This document shows, in pieces, positions 43,894 through 52,588 of a stretch of 64,000 nt of DNA. The stretch's first letter is position 1, and each line of letters begins with the position of its first letter. The DNA comes from Candidatus Woesebacteria bacterium (GTDB lineage: Bacteria; Patescibacteriota; Microgenomatia; UBA1406; GWC2-37-13). The stretch spans positions 38,173 to 102,172 of the forward strand of contig JAGQLS010000004.1 of the NCBI GenBank assembly GCA_020429045.1, read 5' to 3'. The translations under genes were made by a program, and so were the position numbers. The notes beneath the pieces were generated by a model. The model worked only from the letters and a program-made list of their open reading frames with translations, made no database searches and had not been told where the DNA came from.

Positions 43894-45741
43894 ATGGGCT
43901 CGTATGTGAATATGAAAAAAATACTTCGTGCAGGATTGCTTAACAAACTTTTCTCTATTCTCCTTATCTTGGTCGTTATTGGAATTATTGGCTATTTTTT
44001 TTACCAAAACAGTGTTCGCTCTCGAGCCGATAATCCTACAGTTGGCGTACAGATCGAGCCCGCAGAAGGAATAGATTTCACAACAAATGGGCCCGAAAAG
44101 GAAACCTATATATATCTTAACTCTGGAGAAAATAAAATTTCAGGGGCTACTATCATTTTACAATACCCCAACACGCTCGTTGACTATAGCGATATTTCTC
44201 TTGAGAATTGTGACGAAATGAATGGAGAAAATACAAACACGTTTCTTAACACTAACGAAAACGGTAGGCTCGTTTTTACGGTACTATTTCAACGGCCAGA
44301 AGAAGAGTTGCCATCTGGTTCGCTATTTTGTTTAGCAAAACTGTTTTTCAAACCAGGGGCAAACCTTGGCTCTGACCTCATTAAACTTGCTCCGGAAGAT
44401 GACCCTGAGTGGGAAATTGTAGGCCCTGGTCCAGATGGATCTGCAATTCAATTCACGCCTCAACGACAGTTTCCTAACTTCATCTCAATGCGTATCAACA
44501 AACCAATCGAATACAAACATCGTGTTTTTGTTTCCAGCACCAAACATAAAGGTAATTTTGGTTCACTCATACAAGCGAATAATTATTGTCAGAATTTAGC
44601 TAATAATGCAGGACTGGAAGGAACATATAAAGCCTGGCTCAGCACTGGACAAAAAAATGCCGTGGACAATATCAGGCCATCAATCGATACAGGATATATT
44701 ACAAAAGACAGCGGTGGAACAAAACATACAATCGCAGAAAATCTTTCTGATTTAATCGATGGTGATCTAAAAGATCGCATACAATACGACGAAAATGGCG
44801 ACATAGTGATAGACGGTGTATGGACCGGCACCAACCAAGACGGAACATGGTCTGGAAATGATTGTAATAATTGGAAGGGTGCTTTCATTTCTGACCAAGC
44901 CATGTCTGGAAAATCGAATTATTCGTCTCGCATATGGACAGAATATCAAAATCAGATTTGTGACCAAAGTTTCCACGTGTATTGTTTCAATACCGAATTT
45001 TCTCCAGACATAACAATAACACCAACACAGTCTCCTACCCCAACAGCTGGACAACCACCACCAACTAAAACGCCTACACCGACAAACGCTGGCCCAACGC
45101 CTACAAAGACGCCGGGTCCTACGAAAACTCCAACGCCTTCTGGACCGACAATCTCTCCACAGCCGACACAACAGATTACTCCCCCACAAGATGAACACGT
45201 TGCGGTGACCTACAAACTGCACTTGCAGGGCATAAGCAAAACGCCCAAACGAACATCCGAAGTAGCAGTCCAAATCACGCTCCTTGACGATCAAAATAAC
45301 ACGATTGAAACACGAACAGAAAATTTCATCTTCCAAGACAATGGTGTGTGGACAGCAAGTGTGGACTATACGTCACTCGATCTTGCAGGTCAGACTGTTT
45401 CTATATTATTAAAGCCTGGATTCCATTTGCAACGACACATTTGTGATAATACACCCAGAGAAAACCTTCCCGGTTCATATCAATGTTCTACCCCTGCCAT
45501 TATCTTAAATGCAGGGGGGAATACAATCGATACTTCGGGTGTCGAAATGCTTGCCGGTGATTTGCCCCCGCAAGACGGACTCATTAATTCACAAGACTTG
45601 GTGTATGTACGAAATAATTTGGGGAGCACGAGCCCAGAGGTGATTGCCAAAGCGGATGTCAACTTTGATGGTATTGTCGATGCGCAAGACTATGGTTTGA
45701 TTCTCTACGCGCTGGGTTTCAAATTTGATGAAGGATTTTAA
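43894..45741 (+). CDS. anchored cohesin - DUF1554 - X/dockerin protein
   Basis: 615 aa from MGSYVNMKK; TACAAT (43879-43884) lies 9 nt upstream, and the TTG-initiated longer frame overlaps it. Order: anchor (~14-34) with YFFYQNSVRSRAD, a cohesin-like domain (~42-190), DUF1554 (~205-370; HRVFVSSTKHKGNFGSL to HVYCFN), a Thr/Pro linker (~375-435), an X module (~440-555; YKLHLQGISKTP, GVWTASVDY, FHLQRHICD) and a terminal dockerin (DLPPQDGLINSQDLVYVRNN, VNFDGIVDAQDYGLIL). The X-dockerin end matches the 41547 protein closely, defining the second dockerin type. Confidence 0.8.
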   Translation: MGSYVNMKKILRAGLLNKLFSILLILVVIGIIGYFFYQNSVRSRADNPTVGVQIEPAEGIDFTTNGPEKETYIYLNSGENKISGATIILQYPNTLVDYSDISLENCDEMNGENTNTFLNTNENGRLVFTVLFQRPEEELPSGSLFCLAKLFFKPGANLGSDLIKLAPEDDPEWEIVGPGPDGSAIQFTPQRQFPNFISMRINKPIEYKHRVFVSSTKHKGNFGSLIQANNYCQNLANNAGLEGTYKAWLSTGQKNAVDNIRPSIDTGYITKDSGGTKHTIAENLSDLIDGDLKDRIQYDENGDIVIDGVWTGTNQDGTWSGNDCNNWKGAFISDQAMSGKSNYSSRIWTEYQNQICDQSFHVYCFNTEFSPDITITPTQSPTPTAGQPPPTKTPTPTNAGPTPTKTPGPTKTPTPSGPTISPQPTQQITPPQDEHVAVTYKLHLQGISKTPKRTSEVAVQITLLDDQNNTIETRTENFIFQDNGVWTASVDYTSLDLAGQTVSILLKPGFHLQRHICDNTPRENLPGSYQCSTPAIILNAGGNTIDTSGVEMLAGDLPPQDGLINSQDLVYVRNNLGSTSPEVIAKADVNFDGIVDAQDYGLILYALGFKFDEGF

Positions 45742-45779
45742 GAAATCTGGGTAGATAATGAAACGCGCTACGTAAAAAT

Positions 45780-47582
45780 CTACAATTTTGTAAAGGTGAT
45801 TTCTTGAGGCGAAAGCCTAAATAGCCCTTCGTCTTTTCTTCTTTGATCAAGATAATGCGCAGTAAATCCTACACTTCTCCCCAACACGAACAACGCGTTG
45901 AAAAATTCAATATCAATAAGCTCTTGAAGATCTTTCGGAGAATACTGTTCTTCCTGCTCGAGAAGATCAAGTAAAACCCCGGCAATCGCACCGTCAACGT
46001 TAAGGATGAGATTCCCCTTTTTCTCGGTAGTAATTTTCTCGACTGCCAAAGCAAAATCAATAAAACGATGATGCGATAATATGGTTGCATAGGCAATGAT
46101 CGGTTTCACGCGCGGGTCAGGATTATCGCTTCTATATTTTCTATGACCTATGCCTGCTATGCGTTTACCCTGCCTGGCCAGCGACTCAACATACTCATCG
46201 GGCGTAGTATCAGTGATCGTGCCCGTGAGCCAGTGTTGTGCCGCTTGGTTGAGTGCACCACCAAAACGTGGACCAATGGTTAAAAGCCCACTTGAGAGGG
46301 ATGAAACAAGGTCTTTGCCCGCTCGTGCTGCTACCATGGTATTCACCGCGCCAGAAACATAAGGTCCATGATCGACAACTAATTTAAGGACAAATTCTGT
46401 GAAGTTCCCTAATGGTTTTGAAGTGATTCGTTTTCCCAAAAGCATCGACATAACAATGTTTCCGTATGAATACGATTGAGCTTGTTTGAGGAGTTCCGAT
46501 CCTACGATTTCAACCGAGCCTCCGACATCGCGCGACACAGAATTTACAAAAAGCGACGCCTTTCTACCTTCTATAACCTTCAGTCTCGATTCTGATTCTG
46601 TATTTTTTTTTGATGAGGATTTTCTTGTAATCATTGTTTCTACTAATTGCGTAAATGTGCTGAATGATGTCGTGGCGTGTACTCCTACAGCTTTCAAAGC
46701 TTTTGTCTTGGCAAGAGCCGTCTCCTCTCCGCGGGCGGCCATTGCTTTTGCATGGCCAAACTGCGGCGGTGTTGCAAACATTTCAGCTACTGTTCCTCCA
46801 ATATAGCAAATAATCGGTTTTGTGATGTCTCCTTTTTTTATGTGCTCAATGAGTTCGTATTCATCATACCCTCCCAGTTCGCCAAAATAGACTATGTGTT
46901 TGGTCTCTTTATCTTTCTCTGCTGCCAAAAAACCATCAAGAGGGGAAAATGCAGGGAATCTATCGCCACCAAATGAGACAGCAAAAGAAAGGTGTATGCC
47001 CACGTTTGCAAGCGAACGAATGAGTTCGTTTGTCATACCCCCAGACGACGAGAAAACAGCCGTCTCTCCTTTTTCAAACAACTGAGAAGCAACCAACTGT
47101 CGAGCCTGCACACCGGCTATAGCCCCCAGTTTAAGCCGTTGAGGGACGAGTATACCTATTGAGGCCGGACCAATAATGGTACTGTTGTTTTCTTGCGAAA
47201 GGTTGATGAGTTGCTGTGCGTGAGCTTCCGGTACGTTTTCTGCAAAAATAACGCTAACCAGCAGATTGGGCAAACGATCGATCGCCTCTTGAGTAGAAGC
47301 AAGCACCCGGCGGGCAGAACGGGTATTGATGATAAAGTTTGTGTTTTTTGATATATCACCAGGTAACTTTGAAAGCTGATTAAAAACAGGAATAAGCACC
47401 TCGTCTTTTCCAAAGAATAATTTAACATATTTGGTGCCTGTAGAGATGATGGCTTTAAGACTCGGTTCTGTATAGCCTGCAAGAAATTCAAAATCGAGCA
47501 TGGACTGCATAATCCCCTTGTGAGAACCGATTGCAATGGCATCGTGTTTGCGGGTGGTGCGTAGTGTTTGGATATCTAACAT
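45780..47582 (-). CDS. aclA: ATP-citrate lyase, alpha/citrate-synthase-domain subunit
   Basis: 600 aa, matching the ~600-residue large subunit of two-subunit ATP-citrate lyases. Residues ~1-320 are succinyl-CoA-synthetase-alpha-like, with the phosphohistidine loop QFGHAKAMAARGEETALAK (His ~277; GHAGA in most homologues). Residues ~345-600 are the citrate-synthase-like lyase domain: VVDHGPYVSGA (His ~405), LLTIGPRFGGAL, GIGHRKYRSDNPDPRVK (His ~480), NLILNVDGAIAGVLLDLL. With AclB it cleaves citrate with ATP and CoA into acetyl-CoA and oxaloacetate. The gene begins 7 nt after aclB. No other TCA gene is visible in the window. Confidence 0.9.
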   Translation of the reverse strand: MLDIQTLRTTRKHDAIAIGSHKGIMQSMLDFEFLAGYTEPSLKAIISTGTKYVKLFFGKDEVLIPVFNQLSKLPGDISKNTNFIINTRSARRVLASTQEAIDRLPNLLVSVIFAENVPEAHAQQLINLSQENNSTIIGPASIGILVPQRLKLGAIAGVQARQLVASQLFEKGETAVFSSSGGMTNELIRSLANVGIHLSFAVSFGGDRFPAFSPLDGFLAAEKDKETKHIVYFGELGGYDEYELIEHIKKGDITKPIICYIGGTVAEMFATPPQFGHAKAMAARGEETALAKTKALKAVGVHATTSFSTFTQLVETMITRKSSSKKNTESESRLKVIEGRKASLFVNSVSRDVGGSVEIVGSELLKQAQSYSYGNIVMSMLLGKRITSKPLGNFTEFVLKLVVDHGPYVSGAVNTMVAARAGKDLVSSLSSGLLTIGPRFGGALNQAAQHWLTGTITDTTPDEYVESLARQGKRIAGIGHRKYRSDNPDPRVKPIIAYATILSHHRFIDFALAVEKITTEKKGNLILNVDGAIAGVLLDLLEQEEQYSPKDLQELIDIEFFNALFVLGRSVGFTAHYLDQRRKDEGLFRLSPQEITFTKL

Positions 47583-47589
47583 GAATAAA

Positions 47590-48792
47590 TTATGATTGAT
47601 TGATAACGCGCTTGACTATTTCATTAAGCGGGATCTCTGGACCCGAAACTACGCCCAACATGTCATTTTTACTAAGCCATTCTTTCATGATGGATAATCC
47701 TTCTGCTTCGTGCGGTCCACCTCGCCTTACAAACACGCGTGTTTGGTGTTTCTTCATTTGAGTTTTTTGCTCTTCAAACGCCTTAGCTATGCCTCTGAAT
47801 GTTGTTCGCACATCGGTGAAATTTGCAACTCCACCGCCGATGAGTATGCGAATCTTTTTTTGATTACTTTTGAATGCAAGGTTCAAAAGTTGTTTTGTGT
47901 ATAAATACGTTTCTTCTTCGTTTGGGTTGCCCGAATACTCTCCATAATTGCCGAGCTCTTTGCCATGGCCAAGGTTATAAAATTCGTCGGCAATAGTCAA
48001 ACTTGCGCCGCCGCCGCTCAAAAGCAGCCATATCGTACCCCTAGGGTTGAGAAGTGTTAAAGAAAGTGCCGCCTGACTTTGGTCATTTAACTGTTGAACT
48101 ACCTGTTCTTCTTCTGAAGATTGCGTGTGTGAAGCAATGTCTTCATTTGACCATGCGTTGCGCGCGAAAAATCGGGCTGTGCTATCGACCTCGATGGCAA
48201 GATCTAGTATGTGTAATTTTCCATCAATGAGAACAAAAGGATTAACTTCTAAGAATGAACAATAATAATCGGTAAAGAAATCATGGAGATGCCTAATAAT
48301 TTCTTCTTGAATGCCCAATGCTGCAGCGATAGTATGAAGTTCTTTGTCATACAACGATTTGTCTTTTGAACGATTCGTGACGATGGGGAGAATTGATTCC
48401 TGCATCGTGTTTGCCTTGTCTTCGACGTGTATGCCACCGTGTCGTGAATAAAGAATGCGAAAGCCCGTTCGAATTCTTTCGATAGAAAGATACCGTTCCT
48501 GTTCAGGGTTATAGATTATTTGAGGCTCTACAATAATCCGACCATATCCTTTCTCATGAAACTTTTTATATATTCCTGCTATATTTTTTGCTTCGACCTG
48601 CAATACAACAAGACCCTTTTTCATCCGTCCCTTCACGCCTTGATCTACTTTAACCACATACTTTTTATCTGCAGATAGTCTTTTTGCAAATGGTATGGAT
48701 GCATCGTCAAAACTATAGCCTTCGTATTGTATCTTTAACGAAGTAAATAATAATTTTTTTGCTTTGTATTCGGTTAGTTTAACGCGCGCCAT
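47590..48792 (-). CDS. aclB: ATP-citrate lyase, beta (ATP-grasp) subunit
   Basis: 400 aa, the usual small-subunit size. The N-terminal ATP-grasp half has KKYVVKVDQGVKGRMKKGLV and the metal-binding SFLEVNPFVLIDGK. The C-terminal SCS-beta-like half has LLLSGGGASLTIAD, ELGNYGEYSGNPNEEETY, ILIGGGVANFTDVRTTFRGI and VFVRRGGPHEAEGL, which align well with the ACLY N-terminal region. It phosphorylates the AclA histidine and forms citryl-phosphate. The start is well defined (MARVKLTEYKAKKLL). It is the first gene of an aclB-aclA pair. Confidence 0.9.
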   Translation of the reverse strand: MARVKLTEYKAKKLLFTSLKIQYEGYSFDDASIPFAKRLSADKKYVVKVDQGVKGRMKKGLVVLQVEAKNIAGIYKKFHEKGYGRIIVEPQIIYNPEQERYLSIERIRTGFRILYSRHGGIHVEDKANTMQESILPIVTNRSKDKSLYDKELHTIAAALGIQEEIIRHLHDFFTDYYCSFLEVNPFVLIDGKLHILDLAIEVDSTARFFARNAWSNEDIASHTQSSEEEQVVQQLNDQSQAALSLTLLNPRGTIWLLLSGGGASLTIADEFYNLGHGKELGNYGEYSGNPNEEETYLYTKQLLNLAFKSNQKKIRILIGGGVANFTDVRTTFRGIAKAFEEQKTQMKKHQTRVFVRRGGPHEAEGLSIMKEWLSKNDMLGVVSGPEIPLNEIVKRVINQS

Positions 48793-48826
48793 AGTGGTTG
48801 AGTCGACAAATCAATCCTAATCATTC

Positions 48827-50521
48827 TTACATTATACTAATCAAATACCACAATGTTGGATGCGCAATAAAGGTTGTTACGTCAGAAAATGTAAATTTCC
48901 CGTCACTATCAAAGTCAAACGGCAACAGCGGGGCGAAAGTGATTGTGTTTTCGTCTTTTTGAAAGGTAGTATATAATTGCCTGGGCAAATAGTAGGGTGC
49001 CAGAATTACTATGCGGTATTGTTCATCCAAAGCTATATTCTCTATTGAGTCTATCGTGCCTACCCCATTTTTAAGCTGTAAAGCGTCACTTGAAAAAACC
49101 AGTTGTTCGTATTTATCAAATACTTGTATTTCGATGTTTTCGTTTTCAAACTTCAATTTTGGAAATAGCCATGCATTAAATGTGAGTGACGGCAGGGGAA
49201 CGATATCAACATTCCAATTGCCGCTGCGAACTACTTCTTTATCATTTTTAACAAGGGAAAACGAAATATCCTGTAGTTGTTCTGTTACGCCTGTTGAAAA
49301 ATATACATCAAATATACGTTTTTGGCTTGGTTCAGTATATATAAATGAAGACGACAAATATTGATTTTTGTTGACATTATTCATACGCAAAAAATATCCT
49401 TCCTCGTCTGACCAAATTGCCTGACCCGTGTTTGTAAGATCAATCTGAAAATGATAGGTTGATTTAGCAGTGATTTCGTGAGGAAGGTCAAAAGTAAACG
49501 TACCGGTATCTATTATTTGAGGCTCACCAACAGTCTTTTTCAATGATTGTACTTTGACATATTCTGGGTGCACTCCCCCATTGCCTTGTGTAATCCATGA
49601 GAAGCCCAAAAATGGCTCGGATTGGTAATTTAATACGAATGGGGTTACTGCAACAATCCGATCGTCGGGTAACCACACTAAATCAAATGCGGTGCGTAAA
49701 TAATCTGCAGCACGTTCTCTTCCTACTTTGTCTCCACGCCACCCGGTTTCTGTAATAAATACCGGTAATTTCTTTGTTATTCCAAGGCTTTGCAAAAGAC
49801 TAAGCTCCCATTCATAGGTGCGAATGGTCCCCCGACCGCTGGCCAACGGGGAGCCGACAAATCCTGGGTTTGGATACGAATGTGAAGCGAGCCCATCAAT
49901 GTTTGCATTAACATTATCAACGCCGATTTCTGTAACAATTTTCCGCATATATACCGCTTCGTCTTCGAAATGTGGAAGATCTGACGGGGCAGAAGCATCG
50001 AGCCCTGCAAACATTATGAAATAGTCTGGATTTGATTGTTTGAATGCTTGGGCAAACGCAAGAGCAACATGAGCGTAATCTGTCGCATCGACTTCGCCGC
50101 CCCATTCCGTTGCATGGTTTGGCTCGTTAAAAAGGACGATATATCGATCTTTTATAACCCAATTGAGACTGTTTAAGAAAGTAAGCCAACTATCTATATC
50201 TTCTTCTTTTGGTCGTTTCCAATTTTCCCCTTCACCGTGTGTAGCTAAACGGATTATAGGAATAAGGTGTTCTCTCCTCAGTTGGTCAAACACCTCCTGC
50301 CATTTTTTGGCATTGAGGTCATTATCTTGCATAACCAGGGTCACGTAGCCCCATTTCCCCCCATTTGAATTGACCAACTCTGAGGCTCGTTTTATGTCTT
50401 CCTCCGAAGGCTGTGCGAGGTGAATGCCGAATTTATTATTGAGATTCTGCGCAAAAGTCCGGGAAGGATTGAATAAAATTATGAACCCGATGATACAAAA
50501 AAGAGTAATGTTCCGTAACAT
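48827..50521 (-). CDS. secreted glycoside-hydrolase-like TIM-barrel protein with terminal half-dockerin
   Basis: 564 aa. A signal peptide (~1-24, ending TFAQ) is followed by a clan-A-like (beta/alpha)8 barrel at ~28-330 with two candidate catalytic glutamates, in YIVLFNEPNH (E ~133) and VFITETGWRG (E ~258). Beta-sandwich sequence follows (~340-530). The C-terminal end has a single calcium-loop motif (DFDSDGKFTFSDVTTF), resembling half a dockerin. It is likely an extracellular glycosidase or glycan-binding protein. The exact GH family is not assigned, and the half-dockerin might tie it to the cohesins of the nearby cluster. Confidence 0.7.
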   Translation of the reverse strand: MLRNITLFCIIGFIILFNPSRTFAQNLNNKFGIHLAQPSEEDIKRASELVNSNGGKWGYVTLVMQDNDLNAKKWQEVFDQLRREHLIPIIRLATHGEGENWKRPKEEDIDSWLTFLNSLNWVIKDRYIVLFNEPNHATEWGGEVDATDYAHVALAFAQAFKQSNPDYFIMFAGLDASAPSDLPHFEDEAVYMRKIVTEIGVDNVNANIDGLASHSYPNPGFVGSPLASGRGTIRTYEWELSLLQSLGITKKLPVFITETGWRGDKVGRERAADYLRTAFDLVWLPDDRIVAVTPFVLNYQSEPFLGFSWITQGNGGVHPEYVKVQSLKKTVGEPQIIDTGTFTFDLPHEITAKSTYHFQIDLTNTGQAIWSDEEGYFLRMNNVNKNQYLSSSFIYTEPSQKRIFDVYFSTGVTEQLQDISFSLVKNDKEVVRSGNWNVDIVPLPSLTFNAWLFPKLKFENENIEIQVFDKYEQLVFSSDALQLKNGVGTIDSIENIALDEQYRIVILAPYYLPRQLYTTFQKDENTITFAPLLPFDFDSDGKFTFSDVTTFIAHPTLWYLISIM

Positions 50522-50547
50522 AGCTATATATAAGGATAATTAATTAC

Positions 50548-50575
50548 TTGTATTATTATATCTTACATATATAAT
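50548..50575 (+). promoter_or_regulatory. promoter of the aminotransferase gene, leaderless type
   Basis: TTGTAT (50548-50553), 16-nt spacer, TATAAT (50570-50575), then 6 nt to ATG 50582. Confidence 0.6.
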
Positions 50576-50581
50576 GTATGT

Positions 50582-51778
50582 ATGGGTATCTCCCTGCGAG
50601 CACAAAACTTGCCTGTTTCTTCCATCCGAAAGCTGATTCCCTTTGCTGATAAAGCCAAAGCGCAAGGCGCGCACGTGTATCATCTCAACATCGGACAACC
50701 CGATGTAAAATCTCCTGAAATCATGCTGGAGCCACTCAAAGATCTTGATATGAACCCCGTGCCCTATGCCCCATCGCTTGGTACAAAAGAAATGCGGGAA
50801 ACCATGGCGAATTATTATCACAATTTGGGATACGAAAATGTTTCGTACGAATCCATTGCGATTGCAACCGGCGCATCGGAAGCTATTGTGATGACATTAT
50901 TTTCGCTGTGTGATGTCGATGATGAAGTTATGGTGTTTGAACCATTCTATAGCGGCTATAGCGTGCTCGCGCAAATGTGTGGGGTAAAACTTGTGCCTAT
51001 CGAGACGCGCATTGAAAATGGATTCCATATACCCCAACGTGAAGTAATTGAAAAAGCTATCACTAAAAAAACAAAAGCAATGCTCTTTTCTAACCCCTGC
51101 AATCCAACCGGTGCGGTATATAAAAAAGAAGCAATCGACATGCTCGCCGACATTGCAAAAAAACACGATATCGTACTCATCTCGGACGAAGTCTATCGCG
51201 AGTATATTTTTGTGGACCGACCCCACGCATCACTTCTCCCTTATCTTTCTTCTATACCCAAGCACATCGTTGTCATAGATAGTTTGTCCAAACGGTACAG
51301 TATGTGTGGTCTACGCTTGGGTAGCGTCCTCACCCAAAACAAAGAACTGTTCCAGAGCATCAATAAAATCGCAACTGGCCGATTGTCTGCTGGCATTATC
51401 GACCAATTTGTTGGTGCACAAGCCGTCAACGTGCCGGAACAGTATTTTAAAGAGGTACAAGCAGAATACAAAAAACGTCGTGATGTATTGTTTGAAGGAT
51501 TAAAACAAATAGATGGCGTGGAGGTTTCTCAACCAGAGGGAGCATTTTACAGTATGGTTAAACTCCCTGTGGAAAACGCAGAACAATTTTGCGTTTGGAT
51601 GCTTGAAGAATTCCGGGATAACAATGAAACCGTCATGTTTGCCCCTGGCGAAGGCTTTTATGCAACCAAGGGCAAAGGCGTCGATGAAGTACGGATGGCC
51701 TACGTAATCAACTGTGACGATCTCAAGCGATCGGTAGAACTCCTGAGCAAAGCGCTCACACAATATACTTCAGGGTGA
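50582..51778 (+). CDS. class I/II pyridoxal-phosphate aminotransferase (aspartate aminotransferase-like)
   Basis: 398 aa. Fold-type I motifs: HLNIGQPDVKSP, YAPSLGTKEMRE, ATGASEAIVMT, SNPCNPTGAVY (the substrate/PLP Asn), LISDEVYREY, the PLP lysine in DSLSKRYSMCGLRLG (~237) and the C-terminal arginine region around EVRMAYVIN. It transfers amino groups between amino acids and 2-oxo acids, with glutamate as the probable partner for the gdhA product. Substrate specificity is not determined. Its 3' end overlaps the convergent gene by 9 bp. Confidence 0.88.
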   Translation: MGISLRAQNLPVSSIRKLIPFADKAKAQGAHVYHLNIGQPDVKSPEIMLEPLKDLDMNPVPYAPSLGTKEMRETMANYYHNLGYENVSYESIAIATGASEAIVMTLFSLCDVDDEVMVFEPFYSGYSVLAQMCGVKLVPIETRIENGFHIPQREVIEKAITKKTKAMLFSNPCNPTGAVYKKEAIDMLADIAKKHDIVLISDEVYREYIFVDRPHASLLPYLSSIPKHIVVIDSLSKRYSMCGLRLGSVLTQNKELFQSINKIATGRLSAGIIDQFVGAQAVNVPEQYFKEVQAEYKKRRDVLFEGLKQIDGVEVSQPEGAFYSMVKLPVENAEQFCVWMLEEFRDNNETVMFAPGEGFYATKGKGVDEVRMAYVINCDDLKRSVELLSKALTQYTSG

Positions 51779-52546
51779 GGAAATCGATAGTTGTCCGTCT
51801 CCTTGTTGTTGAGCCTGTTTTTGTAATTGTCGTACGTATTCCGGGAGTTTTGAACTGCCAGCAGATTGGCTCAAAGAAATAATATCTAGGAGGATATTCG
51901 TGTCAGGCTGGGCATCTTCACTTGATGTCGGAATGGCAATAGTATCTTCAGTATCGTACGTTAACGTGAGGTCTGTTGCAATGCCATCCTGGTCGCGCTC
52001 AAGTCTGCGCAATTGCTTTGTCTGTTGGTCAAAATACATATATTCTTTGATATCTCCCCGCCCTACTTCGAACTTGTCGCAATAAGAAGAGTCGCAATTC
52101 GTTTTCCCTCGCTGCTTGTAAACGACATCTGGCGTATTATATGCGCTATGGAATGAGTCAAAGGTATCTTTAGGATAATAACCAAGGGTTTTTTTGTATT
52201 CCAAAAAGCGCAAGAGTGGCTGTTTAAGCCATATTCCCTGCACCGGGTGGAAAAGATAGGCCTGATTGCCGTCAATGACAATATGGTATAGTTCTTGAGA
52301 CTCTCGTGTTGCAGCAAACTCTTGTTTGTTGTTGACGATAGAAAAGTCTAGTTGAAAGTTGCCTTGTTGTTCTCGGTCAACGCTTCTTGTGTATGTCCCC
52401 GCGACCGTGGAAAAATTTTGGCTCATGAGATATGGACAAACTGAACGTTCGGAAGCCTTGCAAGAAGGTGTAAGAAAAAAATGCCATATCAAAAGAAGAA
52501 ACAATATCCCTGCGGAAAGGATGAGAACGATCTTTTTCTTTGACAT
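51770..52546 (-). CDS. anchored extracytoplasmic protein, unknown
   Basis: 258 aa. A signal anchor (~5-25) is followed by a beta-rich domain with FQLDFSIVNNKQEFA and HIVIDGNQAYLFHPVQGIWLK, somewhat like LolA/outer-membrane lipoprotein carrier or sigma-E-regulatory folds, but I do not assign it. Two cysteine pairs are present (PSCKA/SVCPY; NCDSSYCDKF). A minus-strand TATACT lies 6 nt upstream of the ATG, so it has its own leaderless promoter. Confidence 0.55.
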   Translation of the reverse strand: MSKKKIVLILSAGILFLLLIWHFFLTPSCKASERSVCPYLMSQNFSTVAGTYTRSVDREQQGNFQLDFSIVNNKQEFAATRESQELYHIVIDGNQAYLFHPVQGIWLKQPLLRFLEYKKTLGYYPKDTFDSFHSAYNTPDVVYKQRGKTNCDSSYCDKFEVGRGDIKEYMYFDQQTKQLRRLERDQDGIATDLTLTYDTEDTIAIPTSSEDAQPDTNILLDIISLSQSAGSSKLPEYVRQLQKQAQQQGDGQLSISSP

Positions 52547-52588
52547 AATTACAGTATACGCAAAAAGGGAAAGTATCTGTATATTTTA

